From assembly GCF_003812745.1 (NCBI RefSeq), contig NZ_CP033830.1, positions 1 through 43,953 of the forward strand: DNA of 43,953 bases, read 5' to 3'. Source of the stretch: Serratia sp. FDAARGOS_506 (lineage in GTDB: Bacteria; Pseudomonadota; Gammaproteobacteria; Enterobacterales; Enterobacteriaceae). Positions 25,582 through 34,398 of this stretch are shown here, one piece after another; position 1 is the first letter of the stretch, and each line of letters opens with the position of its first letter. The notes under the pieces were generated by a model. The model saw only the letters and a list, made by a program, of their open reading frames with translations, searched no databases and had not been told where the DNA came from. A program made the position numbers and the translations under genes.

Positions 25582-27015
25582 ATGTCTGAATTTGAATTAC
25601 TGGCGCAGGATCTGCTTGAGAAAGCAGAAGCGGAAGAACAACTGCGACAGGAAAATGATAAAAAGCTGCTCGGGCAGGTGCTGGAAATCTATGACCAGAA
25701 GTACGTGGCTGAACTGCTTAGAAAAGTTGGTAAAAATGAGTGGAGTCGCGAGACTCTTAATCGCTGGATTAATGGTAAGTGCTCACCTAAGACGCTGACG
25801 TTAGCCGAAGAGGAACTTCTACGAAAAATGCTTCCGGAAGCGCCTGCACATCACCCTGACTATGCCTTCCGGTTTATTGACCTGTTTGCTGGGATTGGAG
25901 GTATACGGAAGGGCTTCGAAACCATCGGTGGCCAGTGCGTTTTTACCAGTGAATGGAATAAAGAGGCTGTGCGCACATATAAAGCTAACTGGTTTAACGA
26001 TGCTCAGGAACACACTTTCAATCTCGATATTCGGGAAGTCACGCTCAGTGATAAACCTGAAGTACCTGAAAACGATGCCTATGCTTACATTAATGAGCAT
26101 GTGCCGGATCATGATGTACTTCTAGCAGGTTTCCCCTGTCAACCGTTCAGCCTTGCGGGCGTAAGCAAGAAAAACTCGCTCGGGCGCGCGCATGGTTTCG
26201 AATGTGAGGCTCAGGGAACGCTTTTCTTCGATGTGGCGCGTATTATACGCGCAAAAAAACCTGCCATCTTTGTTCTTGAAAACGTTAAAAACCTGAAGAG
26301 CCATGACAAGGGTAAAACCTTTAAAGTCATCATGGATACCCTCGACGAACTGGGCTATGAAGTTGCGGATGCAGCTGAGATGGGCAAAAACGATCCTAAA
26401 GTTATCGACGGAAAGCACTTTTTACCTCAGCACCGAGAACGTATCGTTTTGGTCGGTTTCCGTCGTGATCTGAACATTCACCAGGGCTTTACCCTGCGCG
26501 ATATTAGTCGTTTTTATCCGGAACAGCGTCCGTCATTTGGCGAACTGCTGGAACCCGTGGTTGACAGCAAATATATACTGACGCCGAAACTCTGGGAGTA
26601 TCTCTATAACTACGCCAAAAAGCACGCAGCTAAGGGTAACGGATTCGGTTTTGGCCTCGTTAATCCTGAAAATAAAGAAAGCATTGCCCGTACGCTTTCT
26701 GCTCGCTATCACAAAGACGGGTCTGAAATTCTGATAGACCGTGGCTGGGATATGGCCACAGGTGAAACAGACTTCGCGAACGAAGAAAATCAGGCGCATC
26801 GGCCCCGCAGGCTGACTCCACGAGAGTGCGCGCGCCTTATGGGTTTTGAAAAAGTAGATGGCAGGCCTTTTCGCATTCCTGTGTCAGACACTCAGTCGTA
26901 CAGGCAGTTCGGTAACTCCGTAGTGGTGCCCGTGTTTGAAGCCGTAGCCAAACTGCTTGAACCTTATATCCTGAAAGCGGTTAATGCCGATTCGTGCAAG
27001 GTTGAACGAATCTGA
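25582..27015 (+). CDS. ecoRIIM: M.EcoRII DNA cytosine-5 methyltransferase, 477 aa
   Basis: Start at ATG 25582 ([13 protein letters not shown]) gives exactly the 477 aa of M.EcoRII and has a good ribosome-binding site. C5-methylase motifs are complete: [15 protein letters not shown] (I), [14 protein letters not shown] with catalytic PC (IV), FVLENVKNL (VI), [11 protein letters not shown] (VIII) and [12 protein letters not shown] (X). It methylates the inner C of CCWGG, the same site as chromosomal Dcm. The N-terminal about 90 residues are an extension with an HTH-like segment used for autoregulation. Confidence 0.96.
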
Positions 27016-27021
27016 TCGCTC

Positions 27022-27043
27022 CTCCCGGTATTTATGCCGGGAG
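27022..27043. terminator. Shared terminator between convergent EcoRII genes
   Basis: CTCCCGG…CCGGGAG forms a symmetrical hairpin in the 33-bp gap between the two stop codons and can serve both genes. Confidence 0.7.
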
Positions 27044-27048
27044 ATAAT

Positions 27049-28257
27049 CTATGGAATATCTGCGTAAAGCCCTGTCAGCTCAGCAATAAACGCACCTAGC
27101 GTCATTAGCTCAGCTCTCACCGCCTCCGGGTATTTTTTGTGCAGCGATGATGGCACGACCAATCTGACACCCGACTCCCGCATCTCCCGATATTGAGCCA
27201 GAGAAACTCCCTCTTGGAGTGTAAACAGATGCACCTGATGAATTTTATCGGCCTCATTCAGTATCTGACGCCAGCGATCCTTACAGGTAGTCTTGACTGC
27301 CAGCATGCGCAGATTTTCTACGGGAAACTCAGTATCGTGGTAAGCCCCTGCGGAAGGGAAAAGGAAATCGGGTTTTTTATTACCTTCTGTGATGGCCTGC
27401 GTCGCAAAGTGTCGCAGGCCGTGCTCAATGAATAGATGCTCCAGGTGCAGTTCCAGCGACTTCCCGGCTCTGGATTTACGGCGATTGCTGACAGAATTGG
27501 CCAGCGCAATAAATTCATCCACAGAGCCAAATCCTTTCCGGATGATATCCAGAACATGCAGTTCCTCAACCAATAGAAATATGTCGTACTCCACGCGCCG
27601 GCGGTCAAGAAGTTGCTCATCCGGATCAAGGGAATTTTTCACATAATGGCTGGCTGCATACTGAATAATTTCACTTCCCGACGGAAAGCGCAGGTGCCAG
27701 TCTTCAGGTAGAATATATTTATGATTTACTGGCGCTTGCTGTAGAGATAGTCCGCCTAGAATCTGTCCTGCGGGGCCGGATATAAGCGCTCCGGGTATAA
27801 CTTCACCAATAGCGGTCTCAATGACGTCCTCTTCATCAGTGCTGGCGCATACCCAAATATTTACTTCCTTACAGTCCCCCCCTTGCTCATCAAGCTTGAA
27901 AGCCAGGAGCGTCAGAGCCCCTGTATTTTCAGGATTCTGAAGTGGGCTGCCTCTACCCCAGCGGGTAATCCTTTTTTCATTCCGGGTTTTACCAAAATGA
28001 CGGCTGTTATAATAAATTGCCCGGGCTTCGCTGTCAGGGCAATCATGCGATGACACATGTGCGGTGAGAAAAACCGAAGGGTTCAGTTCACGGGTATGGT
28101 TGATAGACGGAAAGAGTTTTTCAACGATACCTGAAGGGATATAAAGCCCTACCTGGTGACCACCTGTTGCGCCGGTATCGTTGGCGGAAAGGCGTTTGAT
28201 GTAGACGAAGTAATTCTCACATGCGATCTCAAGTAGCCAGTTGTGGAAAACCGACAT
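27049..28257 (-). CDS. ecoRIIR: EcoRII restriction endonuclease, 402 aa
   Basis: The protein matches the EcoRII endonuclease as I remember it (starts MSVFHNWLLEIACENYFVYI; C-terminal catalytic part with SRAGKSLELHLEHLF, KKPDFLFPS and LAVKTTCKDRWRQ). It is a type IIE enzyme that cuts before CCWGG and needs a second site as effector. The ATG at 28257 has AGGGG 6 nt upstream; an ATG two codons earlier (28263) would give 404 aa. It is convergent with the methylase, as in plasmid N3. Confidence 0.95.
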   Translation of the reverse strand: MSVFHNWLLEIACENYFVYIKRLSANDTGATGGHQVGLYIPSGIVEKLFPSINHTRELNPSVFLTAHVSSHDCPDSEARAIYYNSRHFGKTRNEKRITRWGRGSPLQNPENTGALTLLAFKLDEQGGDCKEVNIWVCASTDEEDVIETAIGEVIPGALISGPAGQILGGLSLQQAPVNHKYILPEDWHLRFPSGSEIIQYAASHYVKNSLDPDEQLLDRRRVEYDIFLLVEELHVLDIIRKGFGSVDEFIALANSVSNRRKSRAGKSLELHLEHLFIEHGLRHFATQAITEGNKKPDFLFPSAGAYHDTEFPVENLRMLAVKTTCKDRWRQILNEADKIHQVHLFTLQEGVSLAQYREMRESGVRLVVPSSLHKKYPEAVRAELMTLGAFIAELTGLYADIP

Positions 28258-28502
28258 AAGCATCCCCTGTTACCCTGAAACTCTACTCACCATTTTTTCA
28301 TGATTATATACAAACAGCCAGAAAGGCTGTTACAGACGATTTGATCTGCAACCTATTGGTTAAATTAATGTATCAAAAACGATGGTTTTTGTGACAGTCT
28401 TGAAAAGTCCTGACTTCTCCCGAAAAATGACTCCCCTCATGTAACAAAACTCGTTACTGTATCAACATAACAATAACCCCATAACTAATTAGCGAGAAAA
28501 GA
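28258..28502. other. Intergenic region, candidate res site for the resolvase
   Basis: This AT-rich 245-bp gap lies upstream of a serine resolvase, where res sites are normally found. Candidate dyads include GTAAC-aaaactc-GTTAC (about 28442-28458). I could not define three resolvase subsites by eye. It also holds the promoters of ecoRIIR and of the resolvase. Confidence 0.4.
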
Positions 28503-29072
28503 ATGAAAATCGGCTATGCACGTAAATCTACGCATCTTCAGGATGTGGCGCACCAGGTTGACGAACTAACAAAAGCTGGATGTGAGCAAATCTATCAGGA
28601 TCAGACCTCACGTAGCGGCCCCAAGCGCGACAAAAAAGGTGCGCCGGAACTGGAGAACTGCCTGAAAGCATTGCGCGAGGGAGATACCCTAGTAGTTTGG
28701 GCACTAGATCGGCTCGGCGGTTCATTGGGTCAAGTCATTACTTTACTCGACGACCTGAAGAAACGCGGAATAACTTTCATAGCCATCAAGGACAGAATAG
28801 ACACAAATGCGCCAGTTATAGGGGAAATCTATACTCATCTGATGGCGATATTCTCTAGCTTTGAACGCAACCGCAATATTGAAAGAACGCGCTCAGGCCT
28901 TGCAGCTGCACGCGCAAGGGGCCGTGTGGGAGGGAGAAAACCGTCACTTTCTGAAGAAGATGTTAAACAAATTAGAATCTTACTTGCTGATCCTGAAATG
29001 ACAGTTGGTGCAGTTGCTAAGCGCTTCAACGTTTCTCGCATGACTATTTATCGCTACACCACAAAATCATGA
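28503..29072 (+). CDS. Serine resolvase, Tn3-resolvase-like, 189 aa
   Basis: The catalytic Ser is at residue 9 in IGYARKSTHLQD. Further family motifs are VVWALDRLGGSL and ERNRNIERTRSGLAAARARG. The C-terminal HTH (TVGAVAKRFNVSRMTIYRY) binds DNA. Small departures from consensus are KS for VS and RLGGS for RLGRS. It should resolve plasmid multimers and so help stability. It is followed by a terminator and then by inverted CUP sequence. Confidence 0.92.
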   Translation: MKIGYARKSTHLQDVAHQVDELTKAGCEQIYQDQTSRSGPKRDKKGAPELENCLKALREGDTLVVWALDRLGGSLGQVITLLDDLKKRGITFIAIKDRIDTNAPVIGEIYTHLMAIFSSFERNRNIERTRSGLAAARARGRVGGRKPSLSEEDVKQIRILLADPEMTVGAVAKRFNVSRMTIYRYTTKS

Positions 29073-29075
29073 ATG

Positions 29076-29098
29076 ACCGCAGCATGGCGGTTTTATTT
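29076..29098 (+). terminator. Terminator after the resolvase gene
   Basis: ACCGC-agcatg-GCGGT followed by TTTATTTT, directly behind the stop codon. Confidence 0.75.
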
Positions 29099-29099
29099 T

Positions 29100-29421
29100 C
29101 TTATGCCCGTCAGGGCATGGAAGGCGACCACGCCGGACTTAAACGGGCACCGGCCGCAAATCGCCGGAAACCGCAACGCTGACCGTATCGCCCGGCCCAG
29201 CCCCTCCCTGCAAAGCCATAACCCAGCCCGCCGCCACGCAGCTGCCGCACGTCCCCCACGGGGGTGCGCAGTGGGCGCCGCGCGCCTGCGCGCGGGAACG
29301 GCGGCCCGCCTTCGGGTCGCGGCGCCGTACTGCGCGTTAGCGGCCGCACGCGGCCGGTTACGGGGGACACTACGCCATACGACCAGCGACCCGCTGAGCT
29401 GCACAATCCACGGATAACACA
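29100..29421 (-). repeat. Inverted CUP GC-rich module lacking its promoter
   Basis: Read on the minus strand this matches the CUP modules from the GTGGATTGTGCAGCTCAG part to the ATGCCCTGACGGGCAT hairpin, with scattered differences. It stops just before where the TTGACT promoter would begin. It is the only CUP copy in opposite orientation, so it marks an old inversion or recombination. The ORFs in it are by-products of its composition. Confidence 0.8.
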
Positions 29422-29580
29422 AGCTACATACATGTCGATATGGGAATCGGCCCACCTTGCCGGGCTGCGTAATTGCATCGGACTTGACTACCCATTTGCA
29501 TTTTACTTGGTGACCGTTTGCAGATTACTTGACCATCACCAACTAAATCTGTCCCATTAGATTTAGTTGGCGTAAGGCCT
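29422..29580 (-). repeat. Inverted remnant of the iteron-array edge
   Basis: ATGGGAATCGGCCCACCTTG (29439-29458) is an iteron core. ACCCATTTGCATTTTACTTG (about 29487-29506) and the following GTTTGCAGATTACTTGACCA resemble the reverse complement of 31840-31910. The arrangement suggests that a copy of the replication-region edge lies on each side of the helicase gene in opposite orientation. Confidence 0.65.
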
Positions 29581-29707
29581 TACATCTTAACGGCTGCTGT
29601 GTGCCAGGAGCGGAAGTAGCCAACATTGTTATCTGTGTAAATTTAAAGGGAATAGGTCAATCTGTTATGTCATCCTTGTTTCTTTTAGGTCATGTAGTAA
29701 ATTATAG

Positions 29708-31702
29708 ATGGTTATTCATTATAAAGAGAGTGTTAGCGTGTCTATCCTTCATCCAACTTTGGAAAACATACTCCGTTTAAAGGTTGCACCCACTCCCGGT
29801 GAGCTTCACTTGTTAAATCACCTTACGGAGAACTTGGATGATAGCTACGAAATTTTCTTTAATCCATTTATTGATGGGGATCGCCCAGACTTTATCATTC
29901 TTAAAAAAAACACGGCAATATTTATTGTTGAAGTGAAGGACTATAACCTAGTTAATTATAGTGTGGATGCTTTTAATAAATGGCAAGTTAGTTCTGAAAA
30001 AGGGGTGTCGAAGATTTCATCACCTCAATCGCAAGCTTTCAGGTATAAGTCAAATTTATATAATCTACACTTACCAGTATTAGGTCTGTCTTATCTAAAA
30101 AATCGCAATTTTTTTAACATTGTCCAGCCGTTTGTTTACTTACACAAAGGAAATAAAGCCAATATAGATTCGTTATATTCCCACGCCCAGAGTGAATTGA
30201 TGGCGCAATCTAGGTATATTGATGCACAATACAGGAATAAAGAAATTTCTATAGAGCAATACAATCAACAGGCAGATAAAATCTCGCGGCTAAAAAGAAA
30301 GTCAAGTAGAGATAAGTCCATGGCTTACGGCGCTGATCGAATAAAAGAACTCGTTAATAAAATTAAAAGCTTTAAGCCACACGTCCTGTTCGACGATCGT
30401 GTGTATGACGATTTTAAAAGACGCCTGATGCCAAGCGACCATACGTTAAAACAGGGAAAAAAAATCTTCTTAGATAAGCGTCAGAGTAAGTTGGCAATAA
30501 GCGTGTCTGGAAAAGAAAAGATTAAGGGTGTAGCAGGCTGTGGCAAAACTACTATCATTGCAAATCGAGCGGTAAATGCATTTCATCGGCATGATGATAT
30601 TGTACTGATTCTGACTTTCAATATTACACTAAAAAACCTCATTAAAGACCGAATCAGCGATGTTCTTGGTTATCGAGACGATCAACATTTCGCAGTGACA
30701 AATTATCATCAGTTTTTCATGTCTCAATTGATTGAGACAGAACAGGATGTTAGTGAATTAATTGAAAAATATGGATTTAATGAATTATTTAACCGTGATT
30801 TATTCAGCGATTTTTCTGTTAGTAAGTATCGGACAATTTTGATTGATGAAGTTCAGGACTTTGAAAATGAATGGGTAAAAATTATTCGTGACAACTTCCT
30901 CAATCACGAGGGTGAAATGGTTCTGTTTGGTGATGAATCACAAAATATTTATGAGAGAGATAGCAAAAGAGCGGACGTCATCGCGCAGGGATTCGGTGAC
31001 TGGAAGAAATTAAGTCGTTCCTATCGTACAAGCAGTGACTCGCCTTTGAATCGAATTTTTAAAGATTATCAATTGAAGTATCTGGTTGAAAAACATGCAG
31101 ATATAGATTTATTTGAACAACAAAATATCCAGTCAGAAATGAATTTTGATATTATCAAATATCACTTCTTTCCATCCGACTGGGAAAACAAATGCTTTGA
31201 AACAATTCAAACCTACATCAGAAATTATAGTTTCAATCCAAATGATATTGTTATTCTGTCGTCTAATATTTTTCTTGTTCGTCGATTAAATGAAAGATTC
31301 AATGAATTTGAAAATACCACCTGTATGTTTGAAACATATGAAGAACTAATTGAACTCCTACCGGAAGGAAAGAAGCATTACGATATCAATAGATTAAAAT
31401 TGCTTACAAAAGAGGAGTTGCGTGATTTTATTAAGCGACATACTGGTATTAAATCTGATATTGAACGGGTAAGAAGGACAAAGAAAAATCATTTTTATCC
31501 GAATAGTGGATTGATCAAACTATCCACGATACATAGTTATAAAGGCCTGGAGTCTAAAACCGTATTTTATATTATGGATGACACGGATACTCCTGAGGTT
31601 ATCTATACATCGATCACGCGATCTATTGAGAATCTCATTATCTTGGATAAAAGTAGTGAGGGGAAATATACAAATTTTTTCAGCGAAATCAATGCGAATT
31701 GA
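29708..31702 (+). CDS. NERD-domain DNA helicase (UvrD/Rep-like), 664 aa
   Basis: The N-terminal about 130 residues look like a NERD nuclease-related domain: GELHLLNHL, then RPDFIILKKNTAIFIVEVKD. A superfamily 1 helicase follows: Walker A GVAGCGKTTII (about 274), DEVQD Walker B (about 380), FGDESQNIY (motif III), SRSYRTS (motif IV), STIHSYKGLESKTV (motif V) and TSITRSIENLIIL (motif VI). The gene is much more AT-rich than the backbone, a sign of recent acquisition. It could process DNA ends or act in anti-phage or anti-plasmid defence; neither is shown. A GTG further in is a possible alternative start. Confidence 0.85.
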   Translation: MVIHYKESVSVSILHPTLENILRLKVAPTPGELHLLNHLTENLDDSYEIFFNPFIDGDRPDFIILKKNTAIFIVEVKDYNLVNYSVDAFNKWQVSSEKGVSKISSPQSQAFRYKSNLYNLHLPVLGLSYLKNRNFFNIVQPFVYLHKGNKANIDSLYSHAQSELMAQSRYIDAQYRNKEISIEQYNQQADKISRLKRKSSRDKSMAYGADRIKELVNKIKSFKPHVLFDDRVYDDFKRRLMPSDHTLKQGKKIFLDKRQSKLAISVSGKEKIKGVAGCGKTTIIANRAVNAFHRHDDIVLILTFNITLKNLIKDRISDVLGYRDDQHFAVTNYHQFFMSQLIETEQDVSELIEKYGFNELFNRDLFSDFSVSKYRTILIDEVQDFENEWVKIIRDNFLNHEGEMVLFGDESQNIYERDSKRADVIAQGFGDWKKLSRSYRTSSDSPLNRIFKDYQLKYLVEKHADIDLFEQQNIQSEMNFDIIKYHFFPSDWENKCFETIQTYIRNYSFNPNDIVILSSNIFLVRRLNERFNEFENTTCMFETYEELIELLPEGKKHYDINRLKLLTKEELRDFIKRHTGIKSDIERVRRTKKNHFYPNSGLIKLSTIHSYKGLESKTVFYIMDDTDTPEVIYTSITRSIENLIILDKSSEGKYTNFFSEINAN

Positions 31703-31904
31703 AAAAAATTCTATACAGCTCAGCTGTAAACAGCCCGCTTAACCGGACTATTTCACTTTTAGAGATCTTCCGGCAAACCAACTTCCGTTTCTCGCTCATA
31801 GCTGCCGGTCAACTCGGAAGGAAACTGTCTCTATTTTCTGTTGGAGATGACCAAGAGAAGTGCAAACAGGCAGTCAAGTAAAATGCAAATGGGGAGTCAA
31901 GTGA
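31703..31904. other. Left border of the replication origin
   Basis: Between the helicase stop and the first iteron lies a stretch containing short repeats around TTTGCA and ACTTGAC (on the minus strand: ATTTGCATTCACTTGAC and ATTTGCATTTTACTTGAC). These repeats may be a second class of origin elements. No gene is seen. Confidence 0.45.
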
Positions 31905-33062
31905 ATGCAAATACCCACCGGGCGCCGCTGCCGCGTGGGAATCGGCCCACCTTGCCAGGCGCTGCTGCCGTGTGGAAATCCGCCCATCTTGCCGGGCGCC
32001 GCTGCCGTGTGGAAATCCGCCCATCTTGCCGGGCGCCGCTGCCGCGTGGAAATCCGCCCATCTTGCCGGGCGCCGCTGCCGCGTGGGAATCGGCCCACCT
32101 TGCCAGGCGCCGCTGCCACGTGGGAATCGGCCCATCTTGCCGGGCGCTGCTGCCGCGTGGGAATCGGCCCACCTTGCCGGGCGCCGCTGCCGTGTGGAAA
32201 TCCGCCCATCTTGCCGGGCGCCGCTGCCGTGTGGAAATCCGCCCATCTTGCCGGGCGCCGCTGCCGCGTGGGAATCGGCCCACCTTGCCAGGCGCCGCTG
32301 CCACGTGGGAATCGGCCCACCTTGCCGGGCGCCGCTGCCGTGTGGAAATCCGCCCATCTTGCCGGGCGCCGCTGCCGCGTGGGAATCGGCCCACCTTGCC
32401 AGGCGCCGCTGCCACGTGGGAATCGGCCCACCTTGCCGGGCGCCGCTGCCATGTGGAAATCCGCCCATCTTGCCGGGCGCCGCTGCCGCGTGGGAATCGG
32501 CCCACCTTGCCAGGCGCCGCTGCCACGTGGGAATCGGCCCACCTTGCCGGGCGCCGCTGCCGTGTGGAAATCCGCCCACCTTGCCAGGCGCCGCTGCCAC
32601 GTGGGAATCGGCCCACCTTGCCGGGCGCCGCTGCCGTGTGGAAATCCGCCCATCTTGCCGGGCGCCGCTGCCGCGTGGGAATCGGCCCACCTTGCCAGGC
32701 GCCGCTGCCACGTGGGAATCGGCCCACCTTGCCGGGCGCCGCTGCCATGTGGAAATCCGCCCATCTTGCCGGGCGCCGCTGCCGCGTGGGAATCGGCCCA
32801 CCTTGCCAGGCGCCGCTGCCACGTGGGAATCGGCCCACCTTGCCGGGCGCCGCTGCCGTGTGGAAATCCGCCCACCTTGCCAGGCGCCGCTGCCACGTGG
32901 GAATCGGCCCACCTTGCCGGGCGCCGCTGCCGTGTGGAAATCCGCCCATCTTGCCGGGCGCCGCTGCCGCGTGGGAATCGGCCCACCTTGCCAGGCGCCG
33001 CTGCCACGTGGGAATCGGCCCACCTTGCCGGGCGCCGCTGCCGTGTGGGAATGCACCCACCT
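31905..33062. repeat. oriV: Array of about 31 iterons of 37 bp (IncN oriV)
   Basis: The 37-bp unit has core GTGGGAATCGGCCCACCTTG or GTGGAAATCCGCCCATCTTG, each followed by GCCGGGCGCCGCTGCC or a close variant. I count about 31 units without unique spacers. Three unit types recur mostly in the order C-A-B (111 bp). Units 15-22 and 23-30 repeat as an exact-looking 296-bp block, marked by the rare GCCATGTGG at 32449 and 32745. IncN replicon pCU1 is described with 13 such iterons, so this array looks expanded. The 37-bp step has no stops in several frames, which produces long false ORFs on both strands. Confidence 0.93.
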
Positions 33063-33076
33063 TCCTGACGGAAATT

Positions 33077-33099
33077 AAAAAAACCTGTCAAATGACAGG
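33077..33099 (-). terminator. Terminator after repA
   Basis: CCTGTCA-tt-TGACAGG followed by seven T residues on the minus strand, 20 bp past the repA stop codon and before the iterons. Confidence 0.85.
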
Positions 33100-33119
33100 C
33101 TCAAAGGTGCTGGTTTATG

Positions 33120-33839
33120 TCAGACGGGATTTTGCTTATCGAGTATTGAGAACAAAAACTTCCCTGAATCATCAATACGGTACTTAGCAAACAAGGGGGT
33201 TTTCTCGTTTATCTGCTTTAATGCAGGATCAAGAAAAGATCGTTTCAATTCTGCCAGATTCTTCTGTTGGGATTCCGGCAAAAGGAAACGGTCATTTAAC
33301 CAAGCATGAGTAGTAACCCATAAGCCTGAAGATTTGAATTGAGCAAGACTTTCATAAAGGCGGATCGTCCGGGGATTTCGAAGACTGCCACAATCGCGGA
33401 GCGAGTAGGTGGTGAACTGGTTCGTCAGGCCGTAAATGTACGGCAGGAGTTTATGGTTAAATTCGATTTCCCAGATACCACGAGCTGATCGGCTGCCAGC
33501 CTCTGTTAGCCAGGGGCGCGCGACGCAGTCAAAACGCCCTTCTTTCGGGTAAAAGATTACCGCAGAACGGCTTAACTCAAACACGCCTTCTTTAACATCC
33601 TTGATAGCCTGGTTACGGCTTACCTGAAAAATTTGCTGATAGTCAGCCACCTTTACTTTGAAAGTAGAGTCACCGAGTACAGCCATCTCATCATCATCTT
33701 CGCTTACTGAAGCTGTGAAATACGTCTGCATAAGGCATAACCAGAGAACGCGCTTTGCTTTTAGCGAGAGGTAGTAAGCAGCTTCGGTAAGCTCGTTAGA
33801 CTGCTTAACTTTTATCTTTTTGTTCAGCAACTTATCCAT
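33120..33839 (-). CDS. repA: RepA, IncN replication initiator, 239 aa
   Basis: The protein has the two winged-helix organisation of Rep_3-family initiators: ELTEAAYYLSLKAKRVLWL at the start, a recognition region VSRNQAIKDVKEGVFELSRS, and a second domain FTTYSLRDCGSLRNPRTIRLYESLAQFKSSG. It should bind the 37-bp iterons downstream and the short repeats upstream of its own gene. AAGG lies at a usable distance before the ATG. Length and position between iterons and short repeats match IncN replicons. Confidence 0.93.
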   Translation of the reverse strand: MDKLLNKKIKVKQSNELTEAAYYLSLKAKRVLWLCLMQTYFTASVSEDDDEMAVLGDSTFKVKVADYQQIFQVSRNQAIKDVKEGVFELSRSAVIFYPKEGRFDCVARPWLTEAGSRSARGIWEIEFNHKLLPYIYGLTNQFTTYSLRDCGSLRNPRTIRLYESLAQFKSSGLWVTTHAWLNDRFLLPESQQKNLAELKRSFLDPALKQINEKTPLFAKYRIDDSGKFLFSILDKQNPV

Positions 33840-33923
33840 GCGCCTTGCCTTTGTGGGTTAAAAATTACTCTCCACACTACCACAAAGTTCAAACAAGTAA
33901 ATACATTTTTTACAGTTTCGCAT

Positions 33924-34030
33924 AAGGTGGGCCAATTCCCATAACAAGGTGGGCTAATTCCCATAGTAAGGTGGGCTGTTTCCCATAGATAGGTGGGGAA
34001 AATCCCATAACAAGGTGGGCGGATTCCCAG
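33924..34030. repeat. Five short repeats upstream of repA sharing the iteron core
   Basis: AAGGTGGGCCAATTCCCATA and four variants follow at about 22-bp steps. They share AAGGTGGGC…TTCCCA with the 37-bp iterons read on the same strand. Placed 85-190 bp upstream of repA, they are probable RepA-binding sites for autoregulation. Confidence 0.8.
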
Positions 34031-34178
34031 AGATAACACTTATTTATGATTTTAAATCAATGAGTTATATAGCTCTAAAAGACTTTAAAAAGATAAAAAA
34101 TCTATAAAATACCTTTTAAAAATATGCCTGTGGATATGTGCATATCATCGCTTACCAGCGCCGCTTCGCGGCTCGGTC

Positions 34179-34223
34179 AACCCCTCAGAACCGCGAAAAC
34201 AAGTTTCGCAGTTCTGAGGGGTT
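34179..34223. repeat. Near-perfect 20-bp-arm hairpin with 5-nt loop
   Basis: AACCCCTCAGAACCGCGAAA pairs with TTTCGCAGTTCTGAGGGGTT across loop ACAAG, with one mismatch. It lies between repA and ardK in an otherwise AT-rich gap. No long T run follows. It may be a single-strand initiation structure, a transcription barrier or a cruciform; the role is open. Confidence 0.75.
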
Positions 34224-34330
34224 CATGTTTTAATCCGAGCATGGCGCCAGCACCTTCGCGGCACCATCGAGGCCCGCGCTGCTGCCGCACCGGGCCTCAC
34301 CCTCAAATAAAATAAAGTTTATAAAAATCG

Positions 34331-34367
34331 TACTTGTATTGACCCCTGTTTATTCTGAGTATATCCT
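34331..34367 (+). promoter_or_regulatory. ardK promoter sharing a 15-bp block with CUP promoters
   Basis: TTGACC (34339-34344) and TATCCT (34362-34367) are 17 bp apart. The block CGTACTTGTATTGAC (34329-34343) is identical to the -35 region of CUP promoters and absent from other promoters seen here. It is a good candidate for the ArdK operator and self-repression. Confidence 0.7.
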
Positions 34368-34398
34368 TTCTGTAACCAAAACTACGGAGGCGCCACAG

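Noticed and set aside
31905..33062. Possible CRISPR array
   Set aside because: Repeats are contiguous 37-bp units without unique spacers and no cas genes are nearby; they match IncN iterons beside repA.
31809..33187. Several long overlapping ORFs (370-450 aa) on both strands rich in AAAPGKVGRFP-like repeats
   Set aside because: They are translations of the 37-bp iteron array. The unit has few stop codons and its length is not a multiple of three, so several frames stay open. No start sites or domains support them.
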